From assembly GCF_004210375.1 (NCBI RefSeq), contig NC_134830.1, forward strand, positions 61,499,576 through 61,563,575: a stretch of DNA of 64,000 nt, written 5' to 3'. Position numbers and translations under genes: made by a program. Shown one piece after another: positions 1 to 13,096 of this stretch. Source of the stretch: Tachypleus tridentatus (Eukaryota; Arthropoda; Merostomata; Xiphosura; Limulidae). Within the stretch, counting starts at the first letter, position 1. Each line of letters begins with the position of its first letter. The notes below the pieces were generated by a model. It was not told where the DNA came from. It did no database searches and saw only the letters and a program-made list of their open reading frames with translations.

Positions 1-13
1 AGCTGCGAGACAA

Positions 14-128
14 AAGGGAAGGCAGCTAGTCACCAGCATCCGCCGTCATCTTTCGAGCTACACTCTTGTCCGAACAAATTCTGGGATTTGATCCTTTGTT
101 TTACAGCTCACTTATGCCCACGGGGCAT
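14..128 (-). repeat. SINE-A fragment, cut by window edge
   Basis: Degenerate match to the SINE-A middle (agggaaggcagctagtcac, then a CCGCC-rich stretch and a cccacggggc end). The tail half lies outside the window. Confidence 0.75.
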
Positions 129-2363
129 TTCGCAGCAATGTAATACAAACATGAACCATCAGATTCTTAGTCCTAGCTTAACTACTGGATCACGTCCGGC
201 ACCATAAGACATTGAAAAGAACTACACGATACATTTCGTGTACATAAATACTGCAGTGTCATTGAATTCGCACAATTTTCATGTACAATGTTGACAAAAC
301 AAGAAACCATTCATGTTAATTTAACTATAAGATTCCGCCACTGTGCTCTTCTTATTTTATCCGTATAATTTCTTATTATATATGATTATCCCAAATAAAC
401 GAATTATCTCTCTTTTTAAAACTTTATTATATCTTAAGGACATTGTTGAATACATAATTCGCTGATTGAACTCTGGATTATATAGATGGTTGAATATATT
501 AAATAACTCTGAATGTGAAAATCAGCAAGTCACGAGATAACCACAGCCTCTATAAAGTCGTGGCAGAACAAGATGTATCAGAACTACATTTTGTTATTAT
601 TTGGTGTTTTTTTAAATATTGTGGTACCTCCGAAAGGTGATCGTTTTTGGGATGGTGTGTAAAAGCCCTTCCGACATGCAATGTTCAGAAACTGTTATGA
701 TTCATTCAGATCATAAAGATGTACCCAAAACGGGGAGTTAATATTTCTTATATGCTGATAACCATTGTGCTTAGAAATATCAGAAAACAAAAGAATATGG
801 ATCAACTTTGGGTTCCAGGACCATTCTAAAAGAGACCTACAACAAGTCATATATTACTCATGGTAAACAAAGTGTGATGTCTTGTAACAGGTGAAAATCC
901 ATAATTACGAAGATCAGCAGCAAACGCCATTCACGTGTCTCAGTCAACCGTATGTAGCATAATCAAAAATGTTTTTTCTGAAAAAGTGACACAGATCTGA
1001 TGTATTAAAGCAGCTTCTACAACATATTGTATATTTCAAAGAACTGGAGAATGAAAAGGATATTCACACTATTCCATAAAAAAAGACAAAACAAAACACA
1101 TATATATTTCTGTACGATTGGACTACTGATACGGGTGCTAGGACGCCATTGTCTCAGTTCGTACAGTGATGGCTTATAAAAAGCCAGAATGGAGGAGGGA
1201 TGTGCTTTGGACATTATAACCTTACGACAGGACGTTTTATTGTAATAATTACGCTGCGGGATTATTTCCAAGATGCACATTCATAAGATTGAAAATGACC
1301 TGACGTTGTGACATCGTTGTGAAGCTGTATTTATATAGCGCACTGAAACTCAGTATCCTTACATACAAAAAATTAGCTTAGTTATACAAATGTATGTCTA
1401 GAGGTCGCATCAGGCAGAACGTACAACAAATAACTGCGAAAGAAGTAAGAAAAGTTCAATGAAATCGAGGTATAATATCTAACGACATGAAAAGTGACAG
1501 TTCTGAATAAAATCACTTTGTAAATAAATGAGATGGTCATTATATATGTCCGGAATTTCAAAACTATTCACTATTTGGAAACATTTGTTGTTGATAAATA
1601 TAGGTCTCATAAAGTTAATACAAGCTAATCGTTAGGTTTGTGACGCAAGTACTTCGTCCTATATGCATAAAAGATGTTCTATTAACACACACTGAACCAA
1701 GTACTTCATGCTGTATACATAAATGATGTATAATACTATTAACGCATACTGAAGCATATCTGTCTTATTCACGCAGTTGTTAGTAGGTGTATTTGTAGGA
1801 ATGAGGTTAATTTATTAATTACGAATAACACGCCATCAATGTACATAAAATATTCATTACGAAATGTAACAGTCATGACTGGGGTGAGATCCATATTAAT
1901 AAGGAGGTTGACAAAATACCTAAAATCAAGTACTGAACGTATACAGGAAGAGTGTAGATATACAGTAAAAGTTTTATTATCGATTACAAAAGCGTTTTCC
2001 TTACATGAGATATTCTATATTAAATATTTTAATACCTTGCTAATGTCCTAAAGTTTATTATTTTTACATCGTCCATACAATAACAGTTTTAAACAATAAT
2101 TAATCTAAATAAATAAAGAAAATTGCATGAACAGCAATCTTGTTGGCAAATATCATAAAATTTAATGTATATTGACATTTAATTAACTTTAAAATTAAAA
2201 TTAGAATTTCCGGCTCTTTGAAATCGTAATACATTAACATACGTAACATAATAATTCCAAGACTCATCCAAGATAAATTATGATTATTATACGTAAGAAA
2301 TGTTTACGACAGAAATATGGAAATACATCGTATTTACAGGATATGAAATATGGGCTCAATTCC
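129..2363. other. Intergenic, no gene recognised
   Basis: AT-rich sequence with no exon-like block on either strand. The only protein-like trace is at about 905-990 (+), where one frame reads AANAIHVSQSTVCSIIKN. This resembles the helix-turn-helix of pogo/Tigger-type transposases. It is bounded by stops on both sides and is at best a relic. Confidence 0.5.
905..990 (+). pseudogene. Possible pogo/Tigger-type transposase HTH relic
   Basis: About 28 codons read through a helix-turn-helix-like peptide (AANAIHVSQSTVCSIIKN), with stops upstream and after VTQI. CENP-B/pogo HTH domains have this A-x-x-L/I-x-V-S-x-S-T-V spacing. The region is too short and decayed for certainty. Confidence 0.25.
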
Positions 2364-2445
2364 ACATTGAGCTACCTGCTGAGTCCATCGAGGGAAATCG
2401 AGCCCCTGATTTTAGCGTTGTAAATCCGAAGACTTACCAGCGGGG
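2364..2445 (-). repeat. SINE-C copy, truncated
   Basis: Reads gctgagtccatcgaggg, then the cgagcccctgatttt B-box region and gtaaatccgaagactta. The head is interrupted or abutted by the SINE-A that follows. Confidence 0.7.
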
Positions 2446-2693
2446 GATGTGGCTAAGGCACTCGACTCGTAATCTTAAGGTCGCGAGTTCGAATCCCCGC
2501 ACACCAAACATTCTCGCCCTTTCAGCAGGGGGGCGTTATAATGTGACGGTTATTTGCACTATTCATTGGTAGCCCAACAGTTGGCGGTGGGTGGTGGTGA
2601 CTAGCTGCCTTCCCTCTAGTCTTACACTGTAAAATTAGGGACGGCTAGCGCAGATAGCACTCGTGTAGCTTTTCGCGAAATTCTAAAACAGAC
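2446..2693 (+). repeat. SINE-A copy, nearly full length
   Basis: The tRNA-like head has an actcgtaat anticodon-loop region and a gagttcgaatccc B box. It is followed by the SINE-A middle and a tagcttttcgcgaaattc tail. There are small deletions in the middle. Confidence 0.9.
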
Positions 2694-3210
2694 AATAGGT
2701 ATCGATTCATCATCTCATTAAAGAAAAAGAAAACATTCAGTTAACTACAACTGGATCGTCTTCGACCAATGAAGAAACAACAGATACGTTACAATAACAA
2801 CAAATAACAAACTATTTGTTCTACGGTTTTAAAATAATTTATAAAGTACAGTTTAAACTGTTCCGATGCTATGTGGTTCATTTTATCTTTATGTTTTATA
2901 ACTAATTTAAAAATATCAGAACTTTTATTATTGCTTAGACATGTGTTCAACAAGTACAATGATTTACTTGAGGACTTCGCTTGCCATTTCTCTTGGTTGT
3001 GAGTATATATTTCAAGCTTCATTCTGAATGTAAATTCTGAAAAATCGTCCCAGGGCCTAGAGAAAATACGTGAGAAGAGCACACATACATTTGTCTACTA
3101 CCAGTTTCAAAAAGACGAAACACTTGTATTATAACGAAGTTGTACACAAATTGTGTTTTTAGTTATATTGAATGAAATTACATCATTTCTGGGTTGTTCT
3201 TCACAATTCT

Positions 3211-3401
3211 TATTGTTTTTGTTGTTTTTTAGTTTCACGCAAATCTACACGAGGGATATCAGCACTAGCCGTTACTAATTCAGAAGTGTAAGGCTAAAGG
3301 AAGGCAGCTAGTTATCACCACCTGCCGTCAAATCTTGGGCAAGGTTTTTTTACAAACAGTTTACGAGTCAAGCGTTCTAAACACCTTGCCATTCCATGCC
3401 G
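3211..3401 (-). repeat. SINE-A copy with internal deletion
   Basis: The tail and middle are present (agtttcacgcaaatctacac; aggaaggcagctagttatc). The B-box side is lost, and a short remnant of the head (cgagtcaagcgttctaaac) closes the copy. Confidence 0.8.
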
Positions 3402-3477
3402 TATACTTTTTATTATAAGACTCAATGTTGTGTCTCGTACTGAGCAATACCGACTAATGTTCATTATGTGGAAAATT

Positions 3478-3690
3478 TTTTGTTACTTTACAAGTTATCG
3501 TGCAGATAATAGTATTTGTTACTTTACAAGTTATTGTGTAGGCAAATGTATTTGTTATCTTACAAGCTATTGTCTAGGCAGATGTGTTTGTTACCTTACA
3601 AGTTACTGTGAAGACAGATGTAGCTGTTACCTTATAAGTTATTATCTAGACAAATGTATTTGTTATTTTACAAGTCATTATGTGTGTCGT
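3478..3690 (+). repeat. 36-bp minisatellite, about 6 copies
   Basis: The unit is about 36 bp, beginning tttgttactttacaagttat, repeated about 5.9 times with substitutions but no frame-breaking indels. The unit is a multiple of three and one frame stays open, encoding a cysteine-rich 12-residue repeat of the form CICYFTSYCVGR. The open frame is most simply a by-product of the period. No splice or promoter context supports a gene. Confidence 0.85.
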
Positions 3691-3701
3691 TCACAGTAAA
3701 G

Positions 3702-4396
3702 TTATTAGTAGCTTTGTTCAACCTCATCAGAATGATATTTCATAAAACACATTTCAGCTTTATCAAAAATATCAGTTATCATAATTATTTTCAAACTTTT
3801 CACTACTTTATGATTTCAAATGTGGCTTACGTGCTATTACAAGATTAAGTAAAGAATACTTTAGTAAATTATTTACTGTATTCTCAAAACATTATTAAAG
3901 TTTTATTTATTACTTAGGATTTTAAATAGTTTACAAAAGTTTTCTTCTAATAGTGAATCTTGTAGGTACAAACTTTTATCACTTCTTTTTTTAACGCTTT
4001 AATTTCGAGTGTTTAAAACTACTTTAGGCATAAATTTCTTGCTGTAGTGATAAAAAAACGAAACAAACAAAAACGTTTTTTCATAAACTGTGTTGTAAAA
4101 ACCTTAAACTACGTTAAACCACCTGTATTATCATTTCACCACTTTGCCATTAACTGGGAAAACTAGTATATAGTTTATATCTTTTTTTAAAAACCATAGA
4201 ATGTACTACCGTAAGCTTTACTGTCACTTACAACGAACTATGCCTTTTAAATAAATTATATTTATGAATTTATAACAATGAAAGGAATACCTCTAGTTTT
4301 TACCGATAAAAAACATTTCGTTAAAAATAAAATGAAAGTGGAAGATATATTTTACCAAATAATTTTATTATTATAGAACCAGTTCCCTGACAATAT
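3702..4396. other. Intergenic AT-rich DNA, nothing recognised
   Basis: No ORF with exon features, no repeat family and no RNA gene seen. Confidence 0.5.
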
Positions 4397-4455
4397 GTTT
4401 GTTTGTTTTTGAATTTCGCGCAAAATTACACGAGGGCTATCTGAGGGCTAGCTGT
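4397..4455 (-). repeat. SINE-A tail fragment
   Basis: The (GTTT)n end is followed by gaatttcgcgcaaaattaca and cgagggctatctg. Only the 3' end of the element is present, as expected from strong 5' truncation. Confidence 0.8.
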
Positions 4456-5709
4456 ATAAAGACTTCACGAAACTTTTCAAATCACGACACTACATATTCC
4501 ACTGGTAGCTATTTCGCAAACGATTTCAACATATGACCTAACATTATTCTCTTAATATTTATTTTATGTAATTTGTTTTTCGAACCTTGAAATTATGCTA
4601 TTTTGTTACATAATAATTTCACAAAAGTTCACAAATCGTAACTCTGATTTCTTTCTTCTACTGTGTAATCCTTTATAAAAACATAATACACTTACATTTC
4701 ACAGAACAGCCATAACAGAACATCAATAATTACACAATACATTAATAACACAACTTGCAATCAAATATTTACTTTAGCTGTCATTGGTACACATGTATAA
4801 CTTTATACATGTTACCAGCCAGTTACGGTTTTTTGTTATACAGTCCATCGTGTTTTTGCTCACTTGAACACAGGACGAAATTCAGTTCACTGTACAAACT
4901 TCCGATCCGTTATGTTACAGTACCTGAAACCATGATCAATACAGAATACGCTGTATAAATTAATGAATCATCACTGTTTCGTACACGTGACACTTCACAA
5001 CACACAGTAGAATGTGTTGATTATTAGTTACTGCGTTTTGTATTGTTATTGGTGTTTTTACAAGTGACGACTGGACATTACTTACTGTATTTTAGTTGTA
5101 AGTTATGTCTTAATACATATGGTCACTAATCAATGAAATACACATTGTAAACTTCACTTATCGATTTTGTTTTCACAACACTTAAAGGATGAATGGACTA
5201 AGTTCGTTACCGGTTGATTAGATTATTTGTTTATCCACATGGCTGCTACATGTGACAGCTTTTTAACGCATATTACGCTACAAATGTTACAACAAGACCT
5301 TCTTTGACACATGAAATATTTTGATAATTTAAATTAAAAGTAACAATTAAATTAAATTACGTCACTTTTGTATGGATCGCGTTTTTGGTGTCACAATAAA
5401 TTACATTTTCTTAAACGTTACAATCTTTCAATCAAATGTAATATATTCTTCCAAAAATAATTAGATAAATAATTTCACGCACATAAAAACGTATACCTCA
5501 ATATCGGCCTAAAAAAATTTATAATTTAACATAATTAAAGTTTCTAGTCTCTAAATGGTAAGCTGTCCAAGAAAAAATAATAGGGTTAACTTTGTTTTAT
5601 TTGTTATTGTTGTTCACACGTTTTCTGTTTGTTAGATTTATCTGAAGAAATATTTGTTTTTTTATAAAAGTATCAATGAAACTTTGCTTCTTGTTTACAG
5701 ATAATATCT
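4456..5709. other. Intergenic AT-rich DNA, nothing recognised
   Basis: No coding or structural RNA signal seen on either strand. Confidence 0.5.
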
Positions 5710-5975
5710 TTTGTTTTGCATTTCGCGCAAAGCTACTCGAGGGCCATCTGCGCTAGCCGTCCCTAATTTAGCAGTGCAAGACTAGAGGGAAGGCAGCTAG
5801 TCATTAACCACCCACCGCCACCTCTTGGGCCACTCTTTTACCAACGAATAGTGGAACTGACCATCACATTATAAATCCCCCACGGCTGAAAGGGCGAGTA
5901 TATTTGGTGCGACCGGGATTCGAACCCGCGGCTCTCGGATTATGAGTCCGACTCCTTAACACGCTTGGCCTCAGG
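5710..5975 (-). repeat. SINE-A copy, full length
   Basis: Complete from the catttcgcgcaaagctactc tail through the middle and the gggattcgaacccgcg B box to the acgcttggcc head. Confidence 0.93.
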
Positions 5976-6244
5976 TAATGTGTAGAATAGAAGTTAATAT
6001 ATTAAATTTAATGTGAAGTATAAACTTAAAAAAAAAAAAGATTCCAACAACTTTCATTATAGTTATATAAATCCAGGGTACTTTGCAAACCAAAAATTAG
6101 TTTAAAGTTTGTATAAAAACAAGATATTTAAACTAAGGACAAATTTTCATTAAGTGGAAAGATACAGAATGGGCTATCTTGTACTCCGCCCACTAAGGGT
6201 ATCAGATATAGGGCTGTGCCATTGAGGGGCTTATATATGTGCGT

Positions 6245-6346
6245 GTTTTCTTATAGCAAAGCCGATCGGGCTATCTGCTGAGCCCACCGCGGGGAATCGA
6301 TTTTACCGTTGTAAATCCGTAGACTTACCGCTGTACTAGCGTGGAG
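6245..6346 (-). repeat. SINE-C copy
   Basis: The ttcttatagcaaagcc tail, ctgctgagcccaccgcgggg and the gtaaatccgtagacttaccg head are all present. There is a small deletion at the B box. Confidence 0.82.
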
Positions 6347-6556
6347 CTGAGGGGCTTAGATTTTGTATAGAACCAAAAGCCTTTACAAACAAACACTAAA
6401 TATGACAAAACGCTTTTCTTATATGTTTTACTGAAGTAAAAACACGTTTAATTTTTTTTATTCACAGTTAAGGTAGTTTACAAACTAAGTAAACATGATT
6501 GTATGTTTTTGTTCAAGATAAATATTGACAGATTGAAATTTTCTCTAGAACCAAGT

Positions 6557-7007
6557 CAGGGGCGTAGATTTTTTACACCCGATAGGGGGGTGATTTTTAC
6601 AATCACTTATGTGGACTGTTCAATTTGGAAATTGGTAATCTCTGATTACGTGAACCTGAAAGCTGTAAATATGCAGTCACAGAGTAATCTTGTTGCTACG
6701 ATACTTGCATGTATACTTAGGCCTACTGACTGATACGAACTATCGCTTAGATCGAAAAGCTTAGAAGCACGCCTATATAAAAGATGTACATTTCGGCTAC
6801 TGAAAAAGCCTACATCTAGGCCTAATTATATAATTCGATTGGTAAGAACACGAGAATCACAAGAACAAGCACACAATTTGTAGGCCTGTGATGCAATAAA
6901 ACAATACAACAGACCAAACTGTAGGGAGGATGATTGTATGCACCATACCCCCACCTAAAATGAAAGGGGGATGTATACCCTCCATCCCTCCAAGATCTAC
7001 GCCCCTG
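6557..7007. mobile_element. hAT-type MITE, 451 bp
   Basis: Both ends carry the inverted terminal motif CAGGGGCGTAGAT (left) / ATCTACGCCCCTG (right), followed by G/C-run subterminal sequence. It is flanked by 8-bp direct repeats aaccaagt (6549-6556) and aaccaatc (7008-7015), which match at 6 of 8 positions. An 8-bp target duplication plus CAGGG ends is diagnostic of hAT elements. There is no transposase, so it is non-autonomous. The short ORFs inside it are not genes. Confidence 0.88.
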
Positions 7008-7324
7008 AACCAATCAATATCGCAAAGTAAAAAACCAGTTAATATTTTTGTATTGAACAAGGATACTTAAAAACGGGTTTAAATTCTTGCACAAGGTTAA
7101 GACACAATACAAATTAATGAAACTATTTAATATTCGTACCGAACCAAGTTACTTTACAAATACATACGAAACACGATACTTCACAAGCTAAAACTAGTTT
7201 ACTTTTTTGTAGAGAATCAAATACTTCATGAAATAAGGTTTAAATTCTTGTACACGCTCAAAATATTTTCATAGCTACGACTGCTTCACATTCTGTATCA
7301 AACTAATGTACTTTAAAAATGTGT

Positions 7325-7440
7325 TGTTGTTTTTCTTGTGGAAGCCTACACAGAAGATTATCTGTACCTTATCTGCTGCAGAGAGTCGAAACCTACATTT
7401 TAGGGGGCGTAAGTTCGGAATCTTATTACTGACCAACCTG
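7325..7440 (-). repeat. Diverged SINE-B/C-like copy
   Basis: The order tail (gaagcctacacagaa), attatctgt, gtcgaaacctacatttta and a gtaagttcg head remnant follows the SINE-B plan, with many changes. Confidence 0.5.
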
Positions 7441-10400
7441 GTGACTTAAAAATAAACAAAATAGGAATTTATAGTTTCGTGTACAACCAAGGTATGTAAA
7501 AAATAAGGATGAGGTTTAATTTATTTACCAGATTATCATACAAATTATTCCCCCTAGTGAATTTATGTGTCATAATTATATCTAAAATATAAAAATGAGC
7601 TGTAAATTTGTAAATAACAAACACAGTTCTGAGAACATGAAGCAAACATACCTGAAGAACCAACAATGAGACAATATTCAGGGTGGCAGCTTTCTTGTAC
7701 CAGTATGACATATTTTGATCCTTAGTGGAAACACGCGAGTTCCTCTCCAAGGATATAAAACCCCTGGAAGGTGTTTCTTCTGTGAATATATGCTTTCTGA
7801 CATACGTTATTTGTCATTGACCACGAAGGTAGAATTTAATAAGTCCAATTAATTAATTTATGCAACATTATTAGCAACCTCAAATAGAGGGACAGTATGA
7901 AATTTGCTACACTGATTGTTGGGAACTTTTATATCAAGTGCTTTATTACGTTCAACTAAATTCTAAACTAGCATAAAAGCGTGTTGTTGCCATGTCCTTC
8001 CCTGGCACGCAAACTAACAGCGCCCTCTATAAAAGTAAAATGCATATAATTATTAATCAGCCAAAAAAAGTCATCGCTGATCTGTACTTCTACCGATAAT
8101 AATTTATCAATACAAATATATTTTTATCATTAATTTTAATATAAAACTTTCTATAAAATGTTTTGCTGACATATTAAACAAATTAGTTGGGTATACCACC
8201 ATACTTGTCTGTTGACATATCTGCGTTACTATGGTAACCAATCTTAGAAGAAGAATGTGATTCAGTTGAATATTGCCGCACGCTTGCATAAATCAAACTG
8301 TTATACGGATTCTGATTTTGCCGGATATAAACCCGCTCACACGAAGCCAAGCCTCGTGGACTGGTGGCACTGATAAACTCCGTGAAATCCTTACTGTGAA
8401 AAAAAACAACAAGCATACAGACTGAAACAATGTTCAGGTGTTGTCCAGAGTCGATAGTTTCACCCGCTTTACACTTATCGGGTACTTAAGTACCTCTGTT
8501 AAATTAGTTACTCATCTAACTCGCCAACTGATTCATGCTATTTTTAACTGTCTCCTTTTTTTTTCAAAATCTGTGCCAACGTTTTGTATTTATGCAATAT
8601 ATAATATCATAGGTTGCTTTCTTTGTGTTTTATACAACGTGTTCAACCAATAATTCACTTGCACATATTCAGTCAGTTCAGGAAAATTTTGAATTATTTT
8701 GTACTGTACCTAGCTAAATATCTATTGTAAAGCGGAGCTACCTTATTTATTGTTTAGAGAAATCAGTTTCAAATGAAATACCACATGCATGATCGAACTG
8801 AACGTCGAGATCAGAAGCCCTTGTATTCAAGTGCACTTGTCTTGAAATTCGAACTGCTGACCAGATAGAAGACAACTGGAAAAGCAGCTGTACGTGCTGT
8901 CACAAGAGTTTTGTCATTAAATTCCAGTGACGTAGAAAGTGTGGAAGCGTCTCCTACCTTCCCACACTTTTCATTATGTCCTAATAAAATACATCAAAAT
9001 TAGGCAATATATTCCCAAAAAAAATTGGGAAAAGGCATAAAAAATTTAATCCAGAACCCAAGAGTTTCCTGGGCTCTAAAGTGACCCCTGGATGGTCGGT
9101 CAAGTAAACTTTGGGTCCCTCAATTTTTTTTCTCATACATCTGTGATTCCTATTTAAGATGCTCGTTCTGTACCTTATTTAAGATTTCGTATTATCTTAA
9201 ACAATAAAGAAAAGTTCCAACGAGAAACTGTTGTTATGTACCATGATCGAACATCGCAAGTACACGCTTTCATGCCAGTTTAGACTTTAGTTGAATGTAA
9301 TAAAGTACTTGGCCTAAAAGTTCTTAACAATCAGCACTGAAAATGTTATGACGTCCCCTAATTTTGCGTTGCTAAGAATGTTATCACTCCAGTGATTTGA
9401 CGATTTTGCAAAGACCTTGCTTAAATACATAACTGTCTAGTGAAGCGGTCTTTAAAATTTTCGTATACACAAGTAGTCAGCAGTCCTGTTTAGTTTTTCG
9501 TTATTTTACATAAAGGAGTATCTGCCATCCCCATAATCTAATCTTTTATTCTGCTATTTCTTTATTGTGAAGCCTTATAACAATATAGCAGCTTGTTCCT
9601 GTTCAGAATTTTAAAAGTAAGTAATAAGCCAAAGTTCGATGTGAATGACTAACTGTGTAAGATTACGTCTTGTCAGAAAAATAAACCGCGTTAACTATCC
9701 AGTACAGAACATATTTTTCTTGCTTTTTCTTATAACTACTACGTGCGCTACATCATGTCACGAGCCTGGGCAACAAACAAGAAAGCTCTGTGAAAATGTC
9801 TTCAAGGAGGTATGACATGTACATTCTAGACTTGTGGCCAGATTGTCGGGTGTGGAAAGGTTGAGTAAAAGGATATTCATATTAAGGGCTTTTTTGAGTA
9901 TCAATATAACGTTTCTGTTAAGCATGTTTAATTAGTAATTCATCGCTTATGATTATGATTATTCATTAAAATTCATTTCGCTAATTGCTGTTACGTTGGC
10001 TGTTCAATGACGAACCTCCTGCAGAATAGTTGTAATGTACTTTATAAACTAAGCTAAGATGCCCATTTGAGCTGCTTTAATCGAACAGAGTTGATTACCT
10101 TCGTGTTTCTTACATTAATACGCCTGTGTTACCTTTACCAAACGTTCATAACTAGGATACGATTTTCATAAGGTTAGATAGAAAGACAAATCTACTTTAT
10201 AATACCACCTACTCTGGGTGGATGCGCGGTATTAAAAAAATGAATTTTTAAAGAAATTTCGTTCTTTGGCGTTGCTAATATTTAAAATATTTTAGACGTT
10301 TCGATCATGGACGTTTCACTTTATATAATAACAGCTTTTCGTTGGCACGTTTCTTCCCTGTTTTAGCTTATTTTGACTTTACGTTCCAATTTTTCACATA

Positions 10401-10992
10401 CATTAGAAGAGTTGTGTTAGAGAATTGGTAACCCACTTCCGAAAGTTCAAACTTTTTTATTTCTTAATTAATTACAAGAAATAACCTTATCTGTAATGAG
10501 GTATGATATAAGAAAAAAATCAGGTAATCACGTAACTATTGAAGCAAGTGGTGCGGCTAGACTTAAATTAATACTAACAGTTAGAAGTTAACAAAAAGAA
10601 AAACAGTTTATTACCTGTATATTCTGTTCAAAAAGAAAAGTAAGTAAAGATATTAAAAGGAGGTGTAGTTAATCTTTTTATTGAAAGGTAGAGATTGAAA
10701 AAGTTATGTTAGGGACTGCATTATTTCGCTACTAAATTAATCCGACTATTAAATTAATCCGGAAGGAATGAGAAAACACCATTGTTGAACCACGCGATAT
10801 GAGTTCAGAGAATAGAATGAAGTTTACTCTACGAAATAGAAGAAGAAAAAACTTCATCACCATCATATAACTCTAAGAAGAAAGCAGAAACAAGAGAAGA
10901 GATATATGCCTGTTTTGTATAGCGAAAACATAATGGAGCAAAGGCGATAAAGGAGAGGCCTGCAGCTCAAAATTACTCAGTTAGAACAGTGA
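7441..10992. other. Intergenic, no gene recognised
   Basis: AT-rich sequence without exon-like ORFs. There are two small perfect or near-perfect hairpins, at 8936-8972 (AAAGTGTGG arms) and 9013-9032 (TTCCCAA/TTGGGAA). Neither belongs to a family I recognise. Confidence 0.45.
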
Positions 10993-11004
10993 CATAAAGA
11001 AAAT

Positions 11005-11281
11005 GTTTGTTTATTTCTTTAATTTCGCGCAAAGCTACACGAGGGCTATCTGCACTAGTCGTCCCTAATTTAGCAGTGTAGACTAGAGGGAAGGCAGCTA
11101 GTCATCACCACCCACTACCAACTCTTGGACTATTCTTTTATCAACGAATACTGCGATTGAAAGTCACATTATAACACCCCCACGACTGAAAGAGCGAGCA
11201 TGTTTGGTGAAACGGGGATTAGAACCCGTGACTGTCTGATTATGAGTCGAGCTCAGTAACCACGTGACCATGCAGAGCCGT
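11005..11281 (-). repeat. SINE-A copy with target duplication
   Basis: Full-length copy flanked by cataaagaaaat (10993-11004) and cataaagaagat (11282-11293), an 11/12 target-site duplication. Confidence 0.95.
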
Positions 11282-11293
11282 CATAAAGAAGAT

Positions 11294-11933
11294 AGAGGAA
11301 AAACCTATTCTTTCAATTTTTCACCTAAAAAGCAAAATAACAGGTCACGTTAACTGATTAATCTGTAATAGGTAACTTTGAGGTTGGGAGATAATGATGA
11401 CCGAAGAATAGTCATAGAGATTGCCGTACGTATAATCAAACGAAATCAAAGAAACATAAGGAAACCCAGAAACGAATAAGGAAATAACGAGTTTCAAACG
11501 TGAGAAATTAAGAACTTTCCTTGTAACTGGTCTATTTTATAGGGATGGGTAGTATAAGGCCCCCATGAGGATCGTCCGTGCATAGGGTTGTTTATTCTCT
11601 GCCAATACCCCCACGCAGCCGTATTATTTAAGTAGAAAAAAAATGAGTTTTTTTTCGTTTTCGTAGAATTCGCAAGGATAAAGAACTTAGATGGAAATCA
11701 AGTATTGGTACCAAACAAAAAATTATTTTAACAAATTAAAATTAAAAACTGTTCTAAATATTACTGGTTACAACCTATTCCTAGAACTCAAATTTATTAT
11801 TATGTCGCAGTATAAAGGAAAATTCATATGTTATAAACTGTGAATCGTTTTAGACTATTTTACTATTCACTTTTTTAGAAATTACAAGTTTCGAACGTGC
11901 TAATAACAACTGGCATCACTTCTGTGCTTCATA
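11294..11933. other. Intergenic, nothing recognised
   Basis: No coding or repeat signal identified. Confidence 0.45.
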
Positions 11934-12039
11934 TAGCAACGCCACATTGGGCTATCTGGTGAGCCTACCGAGGGGAATCGAACCCCTGATTTTAGTGTTA
12001 TAAAGCCGTAGACTTACCGCTGTACTAGCGAGGGACTAC
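11934..12039 (-). repeat. SINE-C copy, full length
   Basis: Reads tatagcaacgccacattggg, gagcctaccgaggggaatcg and cccctgattttagtg, then gccgtagacttaccgctg. This is a good reference copy of the family. Confidence 0.9.
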
Positions 12040-12103
12040 CCCATTCCTATAAAACTAAAATTCAGTGTAACGTTGTGCAGTTTTTACATACTGCGAAATC
12101 AGG

Positions 12104-12384
12104 TCAGGGATGACCAGATAGTTAGAGCGCTCGATTCCCAAGTTGAGAGACGCGGGTTCGAATCTTCATCACACCAAACGTGCTCACCCTTTCAGCCGTG
12201 GGGGCGTTGTAACGTGACGGTCAATCGTTGGTAAAAGAGTAACCCAAGAGTTGATAGTGGGTGGTGATAACTAACTGCCTTCCCTCTAGTCTTACACTGC
12301 AAAATTAGGTACGGCTAGCGCAGATAGCTATCGTGTAGCTTTGCGCGAAATTAAAAAAACAAAACAAAACAAAAACAAACAAAA
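12104..12384 (+). repeat. SINE-A copy with long (CAAA)n tail
   Basis: The head is diverged in the anticodon region but keeps the B box cgcgggttcgaatc. The middle and tail are intact, ending in aaaacaaaac repeats. Confidence 0.92.
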
Positions 12385-13096
12385 TTTAGAAATGCTCTCT
12401 TTATTTATTACTAATAGCTACTTCATTGTTAAAACAAAATAATTGTTCTTAATAATATTAATTTTAGAAAGTATCTAACAATTTCTTTCAATTAACTGCT
12501 TTATTCGTAAACCTAAAAATATATTGAGAATAATAATTTTTAGAAATTATGTTTTTGTGATTTCACTGGTTTATTGTTGAAGTGAAACATCTTTACCAAT
12601 AACATTTGAAAAACATGTATATTTTATGCTAATTTTTTTTGCAAGAAAACAACGTTTATTAAAGTTAATTTTAGAAATGTTTTCTTTAGTTTTGTGTTAC
12701 TACTCAACTGCTTTATTTTTTAAACAAATAAGCTTTCATGAAGAATACTTTAGAAAGTGTTCTAAATATGGTGAACATTTAATTTCGATGTTTTTTTTCT
12801 TTATGTTTTCTGCTAATTATTAAACAGATCAAAATTTCTTATATGCTATTTAGCTGCGTTCTTATAAAAGGCTTTCTATATGCTAAGCTCAGAAGAGACG
12901 TTTAAAATGAAAAAATTATTAATATTTTTAATTATCGTAGTTTTATTAGCTGAAAACTGTATACGCCTTAATGGTAGATATATAATTATGTTCATCCGAT
13001 ATTTTGTGTAAATTAAATAATACGCACTCATAAAATTTTATTGTACGCACATTGCTGTTCAGAGAGTTAGTTGATATTACAGCTAATTCACTTCTG

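Noticed and set aside
5930-5975. SINE heads as tRNA genes (here and at all SINE-A, B and C copies)
   Set aside because: The A and B boxes are recognisable but acceptor stems do not pair and the sequence runs into a repeated body. Only 34899-34971 folds completely.
6822-7060. Two overlapping minus-strand ORFs of 63 and 67 codons
   Set aside because: They lie across the hAT MITE and its right terminal repeat and have no exon features.
8936-9032. Two small hairpins as a MITE or structured RNA
   Set aside because: They are adjacent but share no common ends or target duplication, and no second copy is present in the window.
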